A stretch of 64,000 nt of DNA from Burkholderiales bacterium (lineage in GTDB: Bacteria > Pseudomonadota > Gammaproteobacteria > Burkholderiales > SG8-41): NCBI GenBank assembly GCA_022841375.1, contig JALHRQ010000003.1, positions 166,692 through 230,691 of the forward strand, written 5' to 3'. The position numbers and the translations under genes are program-made. This document shows, one piece after another, positions 53,725-63,257 of this stretch. How positions within the stretch are numbered: the stretch's first letter is position 1; each line of letters opens with the position of its first letter. The notes under the pieces were generated by a model that saw only the letters and a program-made list of their open reading frames with translations, had not been told where the DNA came from and searched no databases.

Positions 53725-54004
53725 GCCGAAGTTCTCCCGTATGTGTTCGATCAATATTGCAGATTGGGTTGTGCGTGCGAGACCGGCGGGCCGTGGACAT
53801 GGCGGTGGCGGCAATGCCGGGCGGCCGTCTTGCGCTGCTTGATCGCGATTCTAGCTGATTTGCCCGGCGCTGCCGACTTGCGCCGGGAAAATTGCCCCCG
53901 GGGCTCCCGTTGAACCCCAAGAATCCGCCGTTAGCGGGTACAATTGCTGCACTATCCAAAAAGGGGTGGCAGCCGCAACGCGGCATGCCATTGCGGGAGA
54001 ATAA

Positions 54005-55312
54005 ATGCTCCAAAAGCTGCGTGCGTGGCTCAATGGCCTGAGCGACCGCGTCATCAATGAGCAGGACAGCGAACAGGAAAAGCTCAACAAAACGCTGTTG
54101 ATCTTCGCCTGCGGGCTGATGGGCTTCGGCTCGATCCTGTGGCTGGCACTGTACTGGGCTATGGGCATCAAATTTTCGTCCACGGTGCCCCTGACCTACC
54201 TCGCGGTGTCCGCCGCGTCACTCGCCTATTACGTCTACACCCTGAATTTTGCGGTGTTCCGCACCACGCAGGTGAGCCTGTTCCTGTTCATGCCGTTCAT
54301 CATGCAGTGGAGCATCGGCAGCTATGTCAGTTCGTCCGGCGTTGCGCTGTGGGCGTTGCTGGCGCCGGTGGGTGTGATGATATTCCAGGGCGCCAAACAG
54401 TCGCTGCCCTGGTACGCGGCTTATATCATCATGACAGCGATTTCCGGCTTTTTCGATTTCTGGCTGACCTCGGGCCAGGAATCGGGGGTCACCATGCAGA
54501 GTATCGCTGTGTTTTTCACGCTGAACTACGCGGCGATGTCAACCATCATGTATCTGCTGATCAGCTATTTCGTCAGCCAGCGCGACAAGCTGCAGGATGC
54601 GGTGAATGAACAGAATGCCCTGCTGCGCGTCGAGCAGGCGAAATCGGAATCGCTGCTGCTGAACATCCTGCCGGCGCCGATTGCGCGCCGTCTGAAGGAT
54701 TCCAAGGACATTATCGCCGACGGTTTTGCCGACGTGACGGTGATGTTTTCGGACATCATTGATTTCACCCGGTTGTCGGAAGAACTGCCGCCCAAAGCGA
54801 TGGTTGAACTGTTGAACGAGGTGTTCACGAAGTTCGATTCGATGGCGGAGTTCCATCGGCTGGAGAAGATCAAGACCATCGGTGACGCCTATCTGGTCGC
54901 CGGCGGCCTGCTCGAACATGACGGGGTTGATTTTGCCGTCGATGCCCGCGATTACACGGCCGCTTCGCTGAGACTGGCGCTGGAAATGCGTCAGTACATG
55001 GATACGCTGTCCAAACAGAAGAACATGAGTCTGGCCATTCACATCGGTATCTGCTCAGGCCCGGTTGTCGCCGGCGTGATCGGCACCCGCAAGTTCATTT
55101 ACGACCTGTGGGGCGACACCGTCAATATCGCCAGCCGCATCACCGATGAGGCGCGTTCCGGCATCATTCTGGTGGATTCAACCACCTACAAGCGTTCCCG
55201 CAACCAGTTCGAATTCGAGGGGCCGATCAATGTGGTCGGAAAAGGCAAGGGCAACATCGAAGTCTACAAGCTGATCGACCTCGCGCCCCATCTGCGCGAC
55301 GTGACGGTTTAG
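54005..55312 (+). CDS. Membrane-bound class III adenylate cyclase
   Basis: 435 residues. About six membrane helices (residues ~30-190) are followed by a coiled linker (192-222) and a class III cyclase domain (~235-430). Metal-binding aspartates are Asp250 (FSDIIDFT) and Asp294 (IGDAY). Base-selecting residues are Lys290 (KTIGD) and Asp367 (YDLWGD), the adenylate-specific pair; Asn374 and Arg378 (VNIASR) bind phosphate and ribose. So it should make cAMP from ATP. The membrane part is related to the integral membrane domain of Mycobacterium-type and proteobacterial cyclases and may sense a lipid or membrane signal. GCGGGAGA precedes the ATG. It overlaps the convergent glnE by four bases at the stop codons. 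Confidence 0.9.
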   Translation: MLQKLRAWLNGLSDRVINEQDSEQEKLNKTLLIFACGLMGFGSILWLALYWAMGIKFSSTVPLTYLAVSAASLAYYVYTLNFAVFRTTQVSLFLFMPFIMQWSIGSYVSSSGVALWALLAPVGVMIFQGAKQSLPWYAAYIIMTAISGFFDFWLTSGQESGVTMQSIAVFFTLNYAAMSTIMYLLISYFVSQRDKLQDAVNEQNALLRVEQAKSESLLLNILPAPIARRLKDSKDIIADGFADVTVMFSDIIDFTRLSEELPPKAMVELLNEVFTKFDSMAEFHRLEKIKTIGDAYLVAGGLLEHDGVDFAVDARDYTAASLRLALEMRQYMDTLSKQKNMSLAIHIGICSGPVVAGVIGTRKFIYDLWGDTVNIASRITDEARSGIILVDSTTYKRSRNQFEFEGPINVVGKGKGNIEVYKLIDLAPHLRDVTV

Positions 55313-58035
55313 TTATTCTTCGGGACAGCGCCCGCCGCTTCGCCAAACAGCGTTTTCCACAATTCAAGCACCGCCCCAGTCGAGCTCGCGACGGCCTGCG
55401 GTTCCACCCTAGCGTAACGTTCAGCGGCAAGCCGCAGCTTATGTTGCAGTTCGCGGAACTTGCGGTAGGCGGTGCGGGTGCCCTCGGCGTGCTCGATTTC
55501 GATCAGGCCCAGATCTGCCGCCGTTTTCAACAATGCCAGGTTGCCCGTATTGGCGGTCAATTCATGATGCTCGCGGGCATGACCCAACACCAGGTATTGC
55601 ACCATGAATTCGACATCAATGATGCCGCCGTGATCATGTTTGAGGTCGAACAGTACGCTCTTGTTGGGATGTGCTTCAAACATTTTCTGGCGCATCTCCA
55701 TAATGCCGACGCGCAGTTTTGCCGGTTCACGCGGGGCGCACAGCACTTCAATGCGCAATTGCTCGAATGCGCGGCCTATGGCAGCGTCTCCGGCGACCGC
55801 GCGCGCGCGGGTCAATGCCTGATGTTCCCACAGCCAGGCTTGTTGCAGCTGATATCGCCGCATGGTGTCAAGCGGGGTCACCAGCAGGCCGCTGACGCCG
55901 TCCGGGCGCAGTCGCAAATCGGTCTCGTAAAGTATGCCGGCAGCAGTGACGCTGGTCAGCCAGTTGTTGATGCGCTGGGCGAGGCGCGCATAGTTTTCGG
56001 CGGCTTCCGGCGCGGGGTCATCGTATACGAAGACGATATCAAGGTCGGATGAGTAACCCAGTTCCTTGCCGCCGAGTTTGCCATACCCGACGATGGCAAA
56101 CAGCGGATTGTCGCGATGGCGCTGGCGCAAACCGTGCCATGACAGCTGCAAAACTTCCTCGAGAATGATCGTGGCCAAATCCGACAGATGATCGCTCAAT
56201 GTTTCGAGGGGCAAGGTGCCCGAGAGGTCCTGGGCGATGCAATGCAGCGTCTGGGTGTTCTTGAAATGCCGCAGCATGTCCATCTGCCGTTCGATGTCGC
56301 CTTCGGCGGTGGCCAGGCTGACGCGCAGCCCGGCCTGCAGCGCCGGCCAGTCGGGTTTTGCGAGCAGCGTTCGCGCATCGAGCAATTCATCGAGCAGGAT
56401 CGGATGCTGGGTGATGTACTGCGCCACCCAAGGGCTGGCACTCATCAGGTCAGCCACGCGATCCAGTGCGTGCGGGTATTCATGCAACAGCGCGAGATAA
56501 GCCTCGCGGCGGCTGATGCCCTCAAACAGCACCAGCAGCCGCTCCAGGGTGGCGTCGGGGCTGTGCCGCGTGACGGCAGCGGCAATGGCGGCCGGGACCA
56601 GGCGGTCCAGGCGCCGCTGGCTGTCTGCCGGCATTTGGCGGTAACGGCTGCCGTGACGGAACAGCGCCAGGCGCCGGCATAACTCCACTGCCTGGGCATA
56701 ACCCATTCCCGCCAGCCGTTCCTCGGCTGCCTGGACATCTTCCGGCGGCATGTGCCACAACTCCGCGAGCGGATGTTCGTTGATATCGTCTTCGCCGAAG
56801 ATGGATTCGAAGTGCAGGGAGACCGCAGCGCGGTGCTGCGTCAGTTTGGCGGCAAATGCGGATTCGTCGGCGAAATTCATGCTTTGTGCGACCAACGTGC
56901 GCTCGGCCGGATCGGTCGGCAGCGCCTGTGTCTGCTGATCGTCCCGGTATTGCAGACGATGCTCCAGGTTGCGCAGGAATACATAGGCGTCACGCAGCTC
57001 GACGACAGCTGCAGGTTCGATAAAGTTGCGTTCGCCGAGTGCGGCGAGCACCTGCAGCGTAGGCTGCTGCTGCAGCAAACGTTCGTGGCCGCCGCGAATC
57101 AGCTGGAACACCTGTACGGTAAATTCGATTTCGCGGATCCCGCCAGGCCCGAGCTTGATGTTATCGAGGCGGTCGCGGCGGCTGACTTCATGGCGGACCT
57201 GACTGTGCAGGCTGCGCATCGAAGCGAATGCGCTGTAGTCGAGATGACGACGGAACACGAAAGGTTTGACCATTGCCATCAGCGCATCGCTTTGGTCGCC
57301 GGTAATCACGCGTCCCTTGATCCATGCGTAACGTTCCCAGGCCCGGCCCTGCGTGATCAGGTAATTTTCGAGCATTTCGAAGCTGACCACCAGCGGGCCG
57401 CTGTCGCCGTAGGGCCGCAGCCGGGTATCGACGCGGAATACGAACCCGTCCTCGGTCCATTCATTGAGCGCATTGATCAGACGCCGGGCGAGCCGCGTGA
57501 AAAACTCGTGATTGCTCAGCGGCCGCGCGCCGTCGGTATCACCATCTTCAGGATAGACCAGTACCAGGTCGATGTCGGAAGAAGCATTGAGTTCGGCGCC
57601 GCCGAGTTTGCCCATGCCGACGACATGCAGTTGTTGCGGCGCGTTGTTAGTGACGCTGCGCGGTTCGCCGTGCACAGCGGCGAGGTCGGTGTGCAGTCGA
57701 CTCACTGCGGTGCGGATGGTGATTTCGGCAAGCACCGTGACCGTCGTTACAACTTCATCCAGTGTGGCGCGGCCGCTGAGATCGCGGGCGATCAACCGTG
57801 CCATTACGCGTTGACGCAGTCGCCGTAAGGCGCGACCCAGTGACAAATCGTCGGTGATGCCGGCGGCATCCAGTTCGACCTGCATGGTGGCGGCGGTGTA
57901 GGGCGTTTCCAGTTCGGCCGTAGTGATTACGGCCGGGTTTGCGCAGAGCAGGCGTTCCAGATAACGGCTGTAACCTGCTGCGGCTGCGATATCGCGCTCG
58001 GCGGTGATTGCGGGCGTGGCGTTATTCGGTTTCAT
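55309..58035 (-). CDS. glnE: Glutamine synthetase adenylyltransferase/adenylyl-removing enzyme
   Basis: 908 residues from ATG 58035; eight further codons to 58059 are unlikely. It adenylylates and deadenylylates glutamine synthetase according to nitrogen status, with P-II protein. Two nucleotidyltransferase cores are visible: GKLGGAELNASSDIDLVLVY in the N-terminal deadenylylase half and GKLGGKELGYSSDLDIVFVY in the C-terminal half, joined by helical linkers. Its 3' end overlaps the cyclase stop by four bases; its 5' side is divergent from yhdP. Confidence 0.96.
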   Translation of the reverse strand: MKPNNATPAITAERDIAAAAGYSRYLERLLCANPAVITTAELETPYTAATMQVELDAAGITDDLSLGRALRRLRQRVMARLIARDLSGRATLDEVVTTVTVLAEITIRTAVSRLHTDLAAVHGEPRSVTNNAPQQLHVVGMGKLGGAELNASSDIDLVLVYPEDGDTDGARPLSNHEFFTRLARRLINALNEWTEDGFVFRVDTRLRPYGDSGPLVVSFEMLENYLITQGRAWERYAWIKGRVITGDQSDALMAMVKPFVFRRHLDYSAFASMRSLHSQVRHEVSRRDRLDNIKLGPGGIREIEFTVQVFQLIRGGHERLLQQQPTLQVLAALGERNFIEPAAVVELRDAYVFLRNLEHRLQYRDDQQTQALPTDPAERTLVAQSMNFADESAFAAKLTQHRAAVSLHFESIFGEDDINEHPLAELWHMPPEDVQAAEERLAGMGYAQAVELCRRLALFRHGSRYRQMPADSQRRLDRLVPAAIAAAVTRHSPDATLERLLVLFEGISRREAYLALLHEYPHALDRVADLMSASPWVAQYITQHPILLDELLDARTLLAKPDWPALQAGLRVSLATAEGDIERQMDMLRHFKNTQTLHCIAQDLSGTLPLETLSDHLSDLATIILEEVLQLSWHGLRQRHRDNPLFAIVGYGKLGGKELGYSSDLDIVFVYDDPAPEAAENYARLAQRINNWLTSVTAAGILYETDLRLRPDGVSGLLVTPLDTMRRYQLQQAWLWEHQALTRARAVAGDAAIGRAFEQLRIEVLCAPREPAKLRVGIMEMRQKMFEAHPNKSVLFDLKHDHGGIIDVEFMVQYLVLGHAREHHELTANTGNLALLKTAADLGLIEIEHAEGTRTAYRKFRELQHKLRLAAERYARVEPQAVASSTGAVLELWKTLFGEAAGAVPKNN

Positions 58036-58153
58036 GCGTGATATCGGTGATGAGTGCATCCGTGCAGAACGGGCGGCTTATCCCGGCGTGCAGCGCCCGG
58101 GACTTTACGCCAACCTGTTAGAATTGCTAAGCCATTGTTTCACTATTGCATTT

Positions 58154-58159
58154 TATAAT
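58154..58159 (+). promoter_or_regulatory. Likely -10 element for yhdP
   Basis: A perfect TATAAT lies 15 bases before the yhdP ATG, in an AT-rich stretch unlike its surroundings. No good -35 is found at 16-18 bases, so the promoter may depend on an activator or on upstream A/T tracts. The 5' leader would be very short. Confidence 0.45.
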
Positions 58160-58174
58160 TTTTTCGGGCGTGAT

Positions 58175-61100
58175 ATGAGCCTTGCCGCAGTCCGCAGCCG
58201 GATCCAGAGCAGTTCGTTGTGGATCTATCGCGCACTGACCTGGGCCGTGCTGGTGACCGGTTTTGTTTTTGCGACCGCCATTCTGGGGCTCCGCTACTGG
58301 ATACTGCCCGATATCGACGCCCACCGTGTAGCCATCGCGCAACGCTTGAGCGTCGCGGTCCAGCAGAAGATCACCATCGGAGGTCTCACTGCCAACTGGA
58401 ATGGCCTGCGTCCCCAGCTGGCTTTCGATCAGGTGGTGGTGCACGACGCCGAAGGTCGGGCCGCGCTGGAACTGCCGCGGGTCGAGGCCACGCTGTCCTG
58501 GCGCTCCGCGGCGCTGTTGCAGATCAATTTCCATTCGCTTGATATATACCGTCCGATGCTGACCATGCGCCGCGACAGCCGTGGCGGCATTACCGTGGCG
58601 GGTATTCCGCTGAAGCTCGAAGAACAGGACGATGGCGCGGTTTCGCGCTGGCTGCTCGGCCAGAGCGACATCCAGATTCACGACGCCAAACTGCTGTGGA
58701 ACGATGAAATGCGCGCCGCGCCGGTGCTGGAGCTGGATCAGGTGCAGCTGCGCATCGTCAACAGCGGCGACCGGCATCGTCTGGCCTTGCAGGCACTGCC
58801 GCCGGCGGCGCTGGCGTCGCCGCTGGATATACGGGCCGATTTGCGCGGCGAGGATTTTCAGTCGCTGGCCGAAAAAATCACCGGTCAGCTGTTTGTGCAT
58901 GTGGATCACGTGGACATTGCCGCCTGGCGGCAGTGGGTCGACTTTCCGGTGCATTTTCCGCACGGCACCGGGGCGTTGCGCGCGTGGTTCACCTTTGCCG
59001 GTCATGAACTGACGGGGGTGATTGCCGACGCGCAGTTGCGCAATGTCAGGGCGAGGCTGGGCGCCGAACTGCCGGAGCTCGACATGCCGCAGTTGGGCGG
59101 CCGCTTTGCCTGGAAACGGCTGATCGACGGCTTCGAGGTGACGACGCGCAAGCTGGCTTTTACCACCGGTGACAAACTTTCACTGCCGCCGGTGGATCTG
59201 GTGCTGCGCCTGGGCGGGGCGACCGAAGGGGGCTATGCGCGGGCGGAATTGCAGGCCAACGTTCTCGAACTGGCGCCGTTGGTGCAATTGGCGGATCGTC
59301 TGCCGCTCGCCGGCGAGCTGCGCAAGTCGCTGGTGGGTTATTCGCCGGCCGGCGGGGTGCACGATCTGGCGGTACGTTGGAGCGGCGCCTGGCCGGATCT
59401 GAAGACCTATGCGGTGCGCGGTCGATTTAGCGAGTTGTCGTTGCAGCGGCAGGGCGGAGTGCCGGGTTTTTCCGGATTCAGTGGCAATATCGACGGCAAC
59501 GAAAAAGGCGGCACGTTGCACGTCGCCACTCAAAAGGCGACCCTTAACCTGCCCAATCTGTTCCGTGAGCCGCTGCGCTTTGACACGCTGACCGGGCAGA
59601 TGGGATGGACCCGCAGTTCGAAAGATCTGGAGCTGCGATTCAGCAATTTTGCCTACGCCAACGCGGATCTTACGGGAACGCTGTTCGGCAGTTATCGCAC
59701 TGCGACTGAAGGGCCGGGTATCGCCGATCTGACCGGTCATCTGACACGCGGCGTGGCCCAGCGCGTATCGGATTACCTGCCGCTGAATATGGCTCAGGGA
59801 TCGCGGGTATGGCTCGACCGTGCGTTTTCAGCGGGCAGTTCCAGCGATGTGCGTTTCCGGTTGAAAGGCGATCTCCGGCATTTTCCGTTCGCCGATGAAA
59901 AGAGCGGCGTGTTCGAAGTGGCGGCGAAGGTCAACGACGGCACAGTTCTTTATGGCGAGGACTGGCCGCGCATCACCGGTATCGAAGGCGATCTGTTGTT
60001 CCGCGGCCATCGTATGGATATCAATGTCCGTCAGGCGATGATCAATAACGTGCGCCTGGGCAAGGTGCGTCTGCAGATTCCTGACCTGGTCCATGGCGCA
60101 GAGGTGCTGCAAATCGCCGGAGAGGCTGAGGGGGTCACCGCCGATTTTCTTGATTTCATTCATAACAGCCCGGTGCACGGCATGATCGACGGGTTCACCG
60201 ACGGCATGCAGGCGCAGGGCCGCGGCCGGCTGGGACTGAAGCTGACCTTGCCGCTGCGATCATTGAAATCCACCAAGGTCAGCGGCAACTATCAGTTTGT
60301 CAACAACCAGTTGATTCCGCAGCCGGATTTTCCACCGCTGGAACAGGTCAATGGCCGTCTGGAATTTACCGAAGCGTCAGTGCGGGTGCCCAACGCGACT
60401 GCACAGTTCCTCGGTGGCCCGCTGACCGTGTCTGCAGGCAGCCAGCGTGATGCGGCGGTCAGCATCCAGTTCCAGGGCAGGATCAATTCGGATGCCGCGC
60501 GCCGCGCCGGCGGTGGTGAGTGGTTGCGCTACATTCGCGGCGCTACCGATTGGCGCGGCACTCTGACCGTGCGTAACAAGCGCGTTGATTTTGCCGTTGA
60601 CTCGTCTTTGCAGGGGCTGGCGGTCAATCTGCCGGCGCCGTTCTCAAAGGCTGCAGCGGAAACAATGCCTTTGCGGCTGGAGCGGCGCTTTACCGGCATG
60701 CAGCAGGAGCGCATGGCGCTGAACATCGGCGGCCTCGGCAGCGCGGTCATTCACCGGCGCACCGAAAACGGCAATACCCGCATCGAACGCGGGAATGTGC
60801 GTTTTGGCGAAGACAATGCTGCGGAACCGGACCGTCCCGGAATTGTTGTGGCGGGCTCGATCAAATCCATTGATCTGGACGCGTGGCTTACGGTGCTCGG
60901 TGAAAGCAGTGCAGGCGCCGGAGCGACATTGGCGTCAGTGGATATGCGCATCGGCACACTGGACTGGTTTGGCCGCCGTTTTGCCGCTCTGGCGGTGACG
61001 GCTACCCAGCAGGGCAGCGCGCTGCAGTTGACCGTCAAAGGCCGTGATGTCGAGGGGGCGGCATCCTGGCGCGCTCAAGGCAAGGGCCGTCTGACGGCGC

Positions 61101-62011
61101 GACTGCGGCGACTGACATTGCCGGTTCGTGACGAATCGGTGGCACCCGCGGCCGTGGTCGCGGCGGCAGATGCAAAACCGCCGGAACTGCCGGCGCTCGA
61201 CGTGATCATCGATGAATTCCAATTGGGCGAACATGCCCTGGGCAAGCTGGAATTGCAGGCGACGCCGCAGCAGCGCGACTGGCGCATTGAACGACTGCGC
61301 CTCGCGAATCCCGACGGGACGCTGAATCTCGACGGCACCTGGCAGTCCTGGCTGACCCAGCCGGCGACGCAGGTCAATGTGCGGCTCGACGTGACCGACA
61401 TCGGCAAGTTCCTGACGCGAATCGGTTTTCCGGAAGGCGTACGCCGGGGTACCGCCAAGATCGAAGGTTCGCTGGTGTGGGCGGGCAGTCCGCAGCGCAT
61501 CGATCTTCCGACGCTGTCCGGCAACTTCGTGCTTGATGCCGCCAAGGGGCAGTTCCTCAAACTCGAACCGGGGATCGGCAAACTGCTCGGTATCCTCAGC
61601 CTGCAGTCGTTGCCGCGGCGGATATCACTCGATTTCCGCGACATTTTCAGTGAAGGTCTGGCGTTTGATGAAATTGTCGGCGCAATCAAAGTCACCAAGG
61701 GAGTGGCCAGTACCGACAACCTGCGCATCAGCGGTCCTGCGGCGCGCATCGTGATGAGCGGGCAGGTCGATCTGGCGAAGGAAACACAGATGCTGCGGGT
61801 GAAAGTGAATCCGCAGTTGTCCGATACCGTGTCGGTGGCGGGTGCGCTGATCGGTGGTCCCATTGCCGGACTTGCGGCGTTTGTGGCGCAGAAGCTGCTG
61901 AAGGATCCGCTCGACCAGATCGCGGCCTATGAATATGACATTACCGGCAGCTGGAGTGATCCGCTGGTCAACAAGGTCGAGCGCCAGCCGGTATCAACGG
62001 TGCCGCAATGA
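58175..62011 (+). CDS. yhdP: YhdP family AsmA-like protein
   Basis: 1278 residues from ATG 58175; the 57-codon upstream extension to 58004 overlaps glnE. One N-terminal membrane helix (about 14-36) anchors a very long periplasmic beta-groove. YhdP, with TamB and YdbH, moves phospholipids to the outer membrane in E. coli. ILPDIDAHRVAIAQRLSVAV near the start and the C-terminal block KEDPL-like KLLKDPLDQIAAYEYDITGS are typical; the length equals the family's (~1270). tldD, its usual neighbour, follows after two small genes. Confidence 0.95.
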   Translation: MSLAAVRSRIQSSSLWIYRALTWAVLVTGFVFATAILGLRYWILPDIDAHRVAIAQRLSVAVQQKITIGGLTANWNGLRPQLAFDQVVVHDAEGRAALELPRVEATLSWRSAALLQINFHSLDIYRPMLTMRRDSRGGITVAGIPLKLEEQDDGAVSRWLLGQSDIQIHDAKLLWNDEMRAAPVLELDQVQLRIVNSGDRHRLALQALPPAALASPLDIRADLRGEDFQSLAEKITGQLFVHVDHVDIAAWRQWVDFPVHFPHGTGALRAWFTFAGHELTGVIADAQLRNVRARLGAELPELDMPQLGGRFAWKRLIDGFEVTTRKLAFTTGDKLSLPPVDLVLRLGGATEGGYARAELQANVLELAPLVQLADRLPLAGELRKSLVGYSPAGGVHDLAVRWSGAWPDLKTYAVRGRFSELSLQRQGGVPGFSGFSGNIDGNEKGGTLHVATQKATLNLPNLFREPLRFDTLTGQMGWTRSSKDLELRFSNFAYANADLTGTLFGSYRTATEGPGIADLTGHLTRGVAQRVSDYLPLNMAQGSRVWLDRAFSAGSSSDVRFRLKGDLRHFPFADEKSGVFEVAAKVNDGTVLYGEDWPRITGIEGDLLFRGHRMDINVRQAMINNVRLGKVRLQIPDLVHGAEVLQIAGEAEGVTADFLDFIHNSPVHGMIDGFTDGMQAQGRGRLGLKLTLPLRSLKSTKVSGNYQFVNNQLIPQPDFPPLEQVNGRLEFTEASVRVPNATAQFLGGPLTVSAGSQRDAAVSIQFQGRINSDAARRAGGGEWLRYIRGATDWRGTLTVRNKRVDFAVDSSLQGLAVNLPAPFSKAAAETMPLRLERRFTGMQQERMALNIGGLGSAVIHRRTENGNTRIERGNVRFGEDNAAEPDRPGIVVAGSIKSIDLDAWLTVLGESSAGAGATLASVDMRIGTLDWFGRRFAALAVTATQQGSALQLTVKGRDVEGAASWRAQGKGRLTARLRRLTLPVRDESVAPAAVVAAADAKPPELPALDVIIDEFQLGEHALGKLELQATPQQRDWRIERLRLANPDGTLNLDGTWQSWLTQPATQVNVRLDVTDIGKFLTRIGFPEGVRRGTAKIEGSLVWAGSPQRIDLPTLSGNFVLDAAKGQFLKLEPGIGKLLGILSLQSLPRRISLDFRDIFSEGLAFDEIVGAIKVTKGVASTDNLRISGPAARIVMSGQVDLAKETQMLRVKVNPQLSDTVSVAGALIGGPIAGLAAFVAQKLLKDPLDQIAAYEYDITGSWSDPLVNKVERQPVSTVPQ

Positions 62012-62328
62012 AGCATTTGAGTATTGCGTTGTGCGGGGGGTTGTTGCTGGCCATGCCCGCACGAGCAGCGGATGTTGCCCCCGAGTTATGGGATCGCCCG
62101 CGTTCGGCGCAGGCGGTGATGGCGCAACCTGCAGTCAGGCAGGCCGTGCTCTCGCTGCAATCCCGCAGCGACGCGCGACTGCAGATCGTGCACGGAACGC
62201 GGCCGGAAGCGCAACTGCAGGCGGAGGAGCTGCGCGCGTGGCTGGTGGCGCTGGCGGTGGAGGGCGCGCGGCTGCAGTTGCGCGCCGATCCGGCGGCGGC
62301 GACGATACGGCTTGAACTGGTGGACTGA
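62008..62328 (+). CDS. Small exported protein coupled to yhdP
   Basis: 106 residues; the ATG overlaps the yhdP stop (ATGA), implying coupled translation. Signal peptide about 1-20 (ending ARA-A). The mature part is Ala/Arg/Leu-rich (QPAVRQAVLSLQSRSDARLQ; LRAWLVALAVEGARLQL), ending in a hydrophobic beta-like strand. I do not recognise a family; its position suggests a periplasmic helper of YhdP. It lies 14 bases before the nitrilase gene. Confidence 0.75.
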   Translation: MKHLSIALCGGLLLAMPARAADVAPELWDRPRSAQAVMAQPAVRQAVLSLQSRSDARLQIVHGTRPEAQLQAEELRAWLVALAVEGARLQLRADPAAATIRLELVD

Positions 62329-62342
62329 GGGGGCAGGTAAGC

Positions 62343-63209
62343 ATGAGTACACGTTTGCGGTCTACAAGATCACAGCGCAAGCCGGTCGATCCGGCGGATG
62401 CCGGCGCGACGCGCATCGCCGCGGTGCAAATGGCTTCGGGGCCCCGGGTCGAATCGAATCTGAAGGAAGCGGCGTGGCTGATCGAGATGGCGGTGGAGCA
62501 GGGCGCGAAGCTGGTCGCGCTGCCTGAATACTTCGGCATCATGGGCATGAAAGACACGGACAAGGTTGCGGTGCGCGAGACTTTCGGCAAAGGACCGATC
62601 CAGGAGTTTCTGGCGCAAACGGCGCGCAAGCACGGCATCTGGATCGTCGGCGGGTCAGTGCCGCTGGTGGCGTCGTCGCCGAAAAAAGTACTCAACACCA
62701 GCCTGGTTTATGACGACCAGGGCAAATGCGTTGCCCGCTACGACAAAATCCACCTGTTTGGCTTTGAGTCGGGTGAAGAACGTTATTCGGAAGAAACAAC
62801 CATTGAACACGGCAAAAAAGTCGTGGCTTTTGATTCGCCCTTTGGCCGCATCGGCCTGTCGATCTGCTACGACCTGCGTTTTCCTGAGTTATATCGGGCG
62901 ATGGGCGAAGTCGACCTGATTCTGTTGCCGTCGGCCTTTACCGAAACCACCGGCAAGGCGCACTGGGAGATATTGATCCGGGCGCGCGCGATTGAAAATC
63001 TCGCCTATGTGCTGGCTCCGGCGCAGGGCGGGTATCATCTCAACGGCCGGGAAACCCACGGCGACTCGATGATCGTTGACCCGTGGGGTGTGATTCTTGA
63101 CCGCCTGCCGCGCGGTTCCGGGGTGGTTGTCGCCGGGATGAATCGTGCCCATATACAACGCTTGCGCCAGAGTTTGCCGGCGTTGCGCCATCGCACACTC
63201 GGATCCTGA
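62343..63209 (+). CDS. Carbon-nitrogen hydrolase (Nit/deaminated glutathione amidase-like)
   Basis: 288 residues. The nitrilase-superfamily triad is Glu62 (LPEYFG), Lys135 (YDKIHLFGF) and Cys175 (SICYDLRFPELYR). The DLRFPELYR context fits the Nit1/YbeM group, which removes the amide of deaminated glutathione, a metabolite repair reaction; omega-amidase is the nearest alternative. The first ~22 residues are basic and unlike the fold, so the true start could be further in. It lies between yhdP and tldD, a gene order common in betaproteobacteria. Confidence 0.9.
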   Translation: MSTRLRSTRSQRKPVDPADAGATRIAAVQMASGPRVESNLKEAAWLIEMAVEQGAKLVALPEYFGIMGMKDTDKVAVRETFGKGPIQEFLAQTARKHGIWIVGGSVPLVASSPKKVLNTSLVYDDQGKCVARYDKIHLFGFESGEERYSEETTIEHGKKVVAFDSPFGRIGLSICYDLRFPELYRAMGEVDLILLPSAFTETTGKAHWEILIRARAIENLAYVLAPAQGGYHLNGRETHGDSMIVDPWGVILDRLPRGSGVVVAGMNRAHIQRLRQSLPALRHRTLGS

Positions 63210-63237
63210 GGATCCTCCCCGGAATTTTATTAAGTAA

Positions 63238-63250
63238 TTGATTTAATTGA
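63238..63250 (+). repeat. AT-rich 13-mer, copy 8
   Basis: Reads TTGATTTAATTGA, 29 bases after the nitrilase stop and seven bases before the tldD ATG, so it overlaps the place where a Shine-Dalgarno is expected. Confidence 0.55.
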
Positions 63251-63257
63251 GATAATT

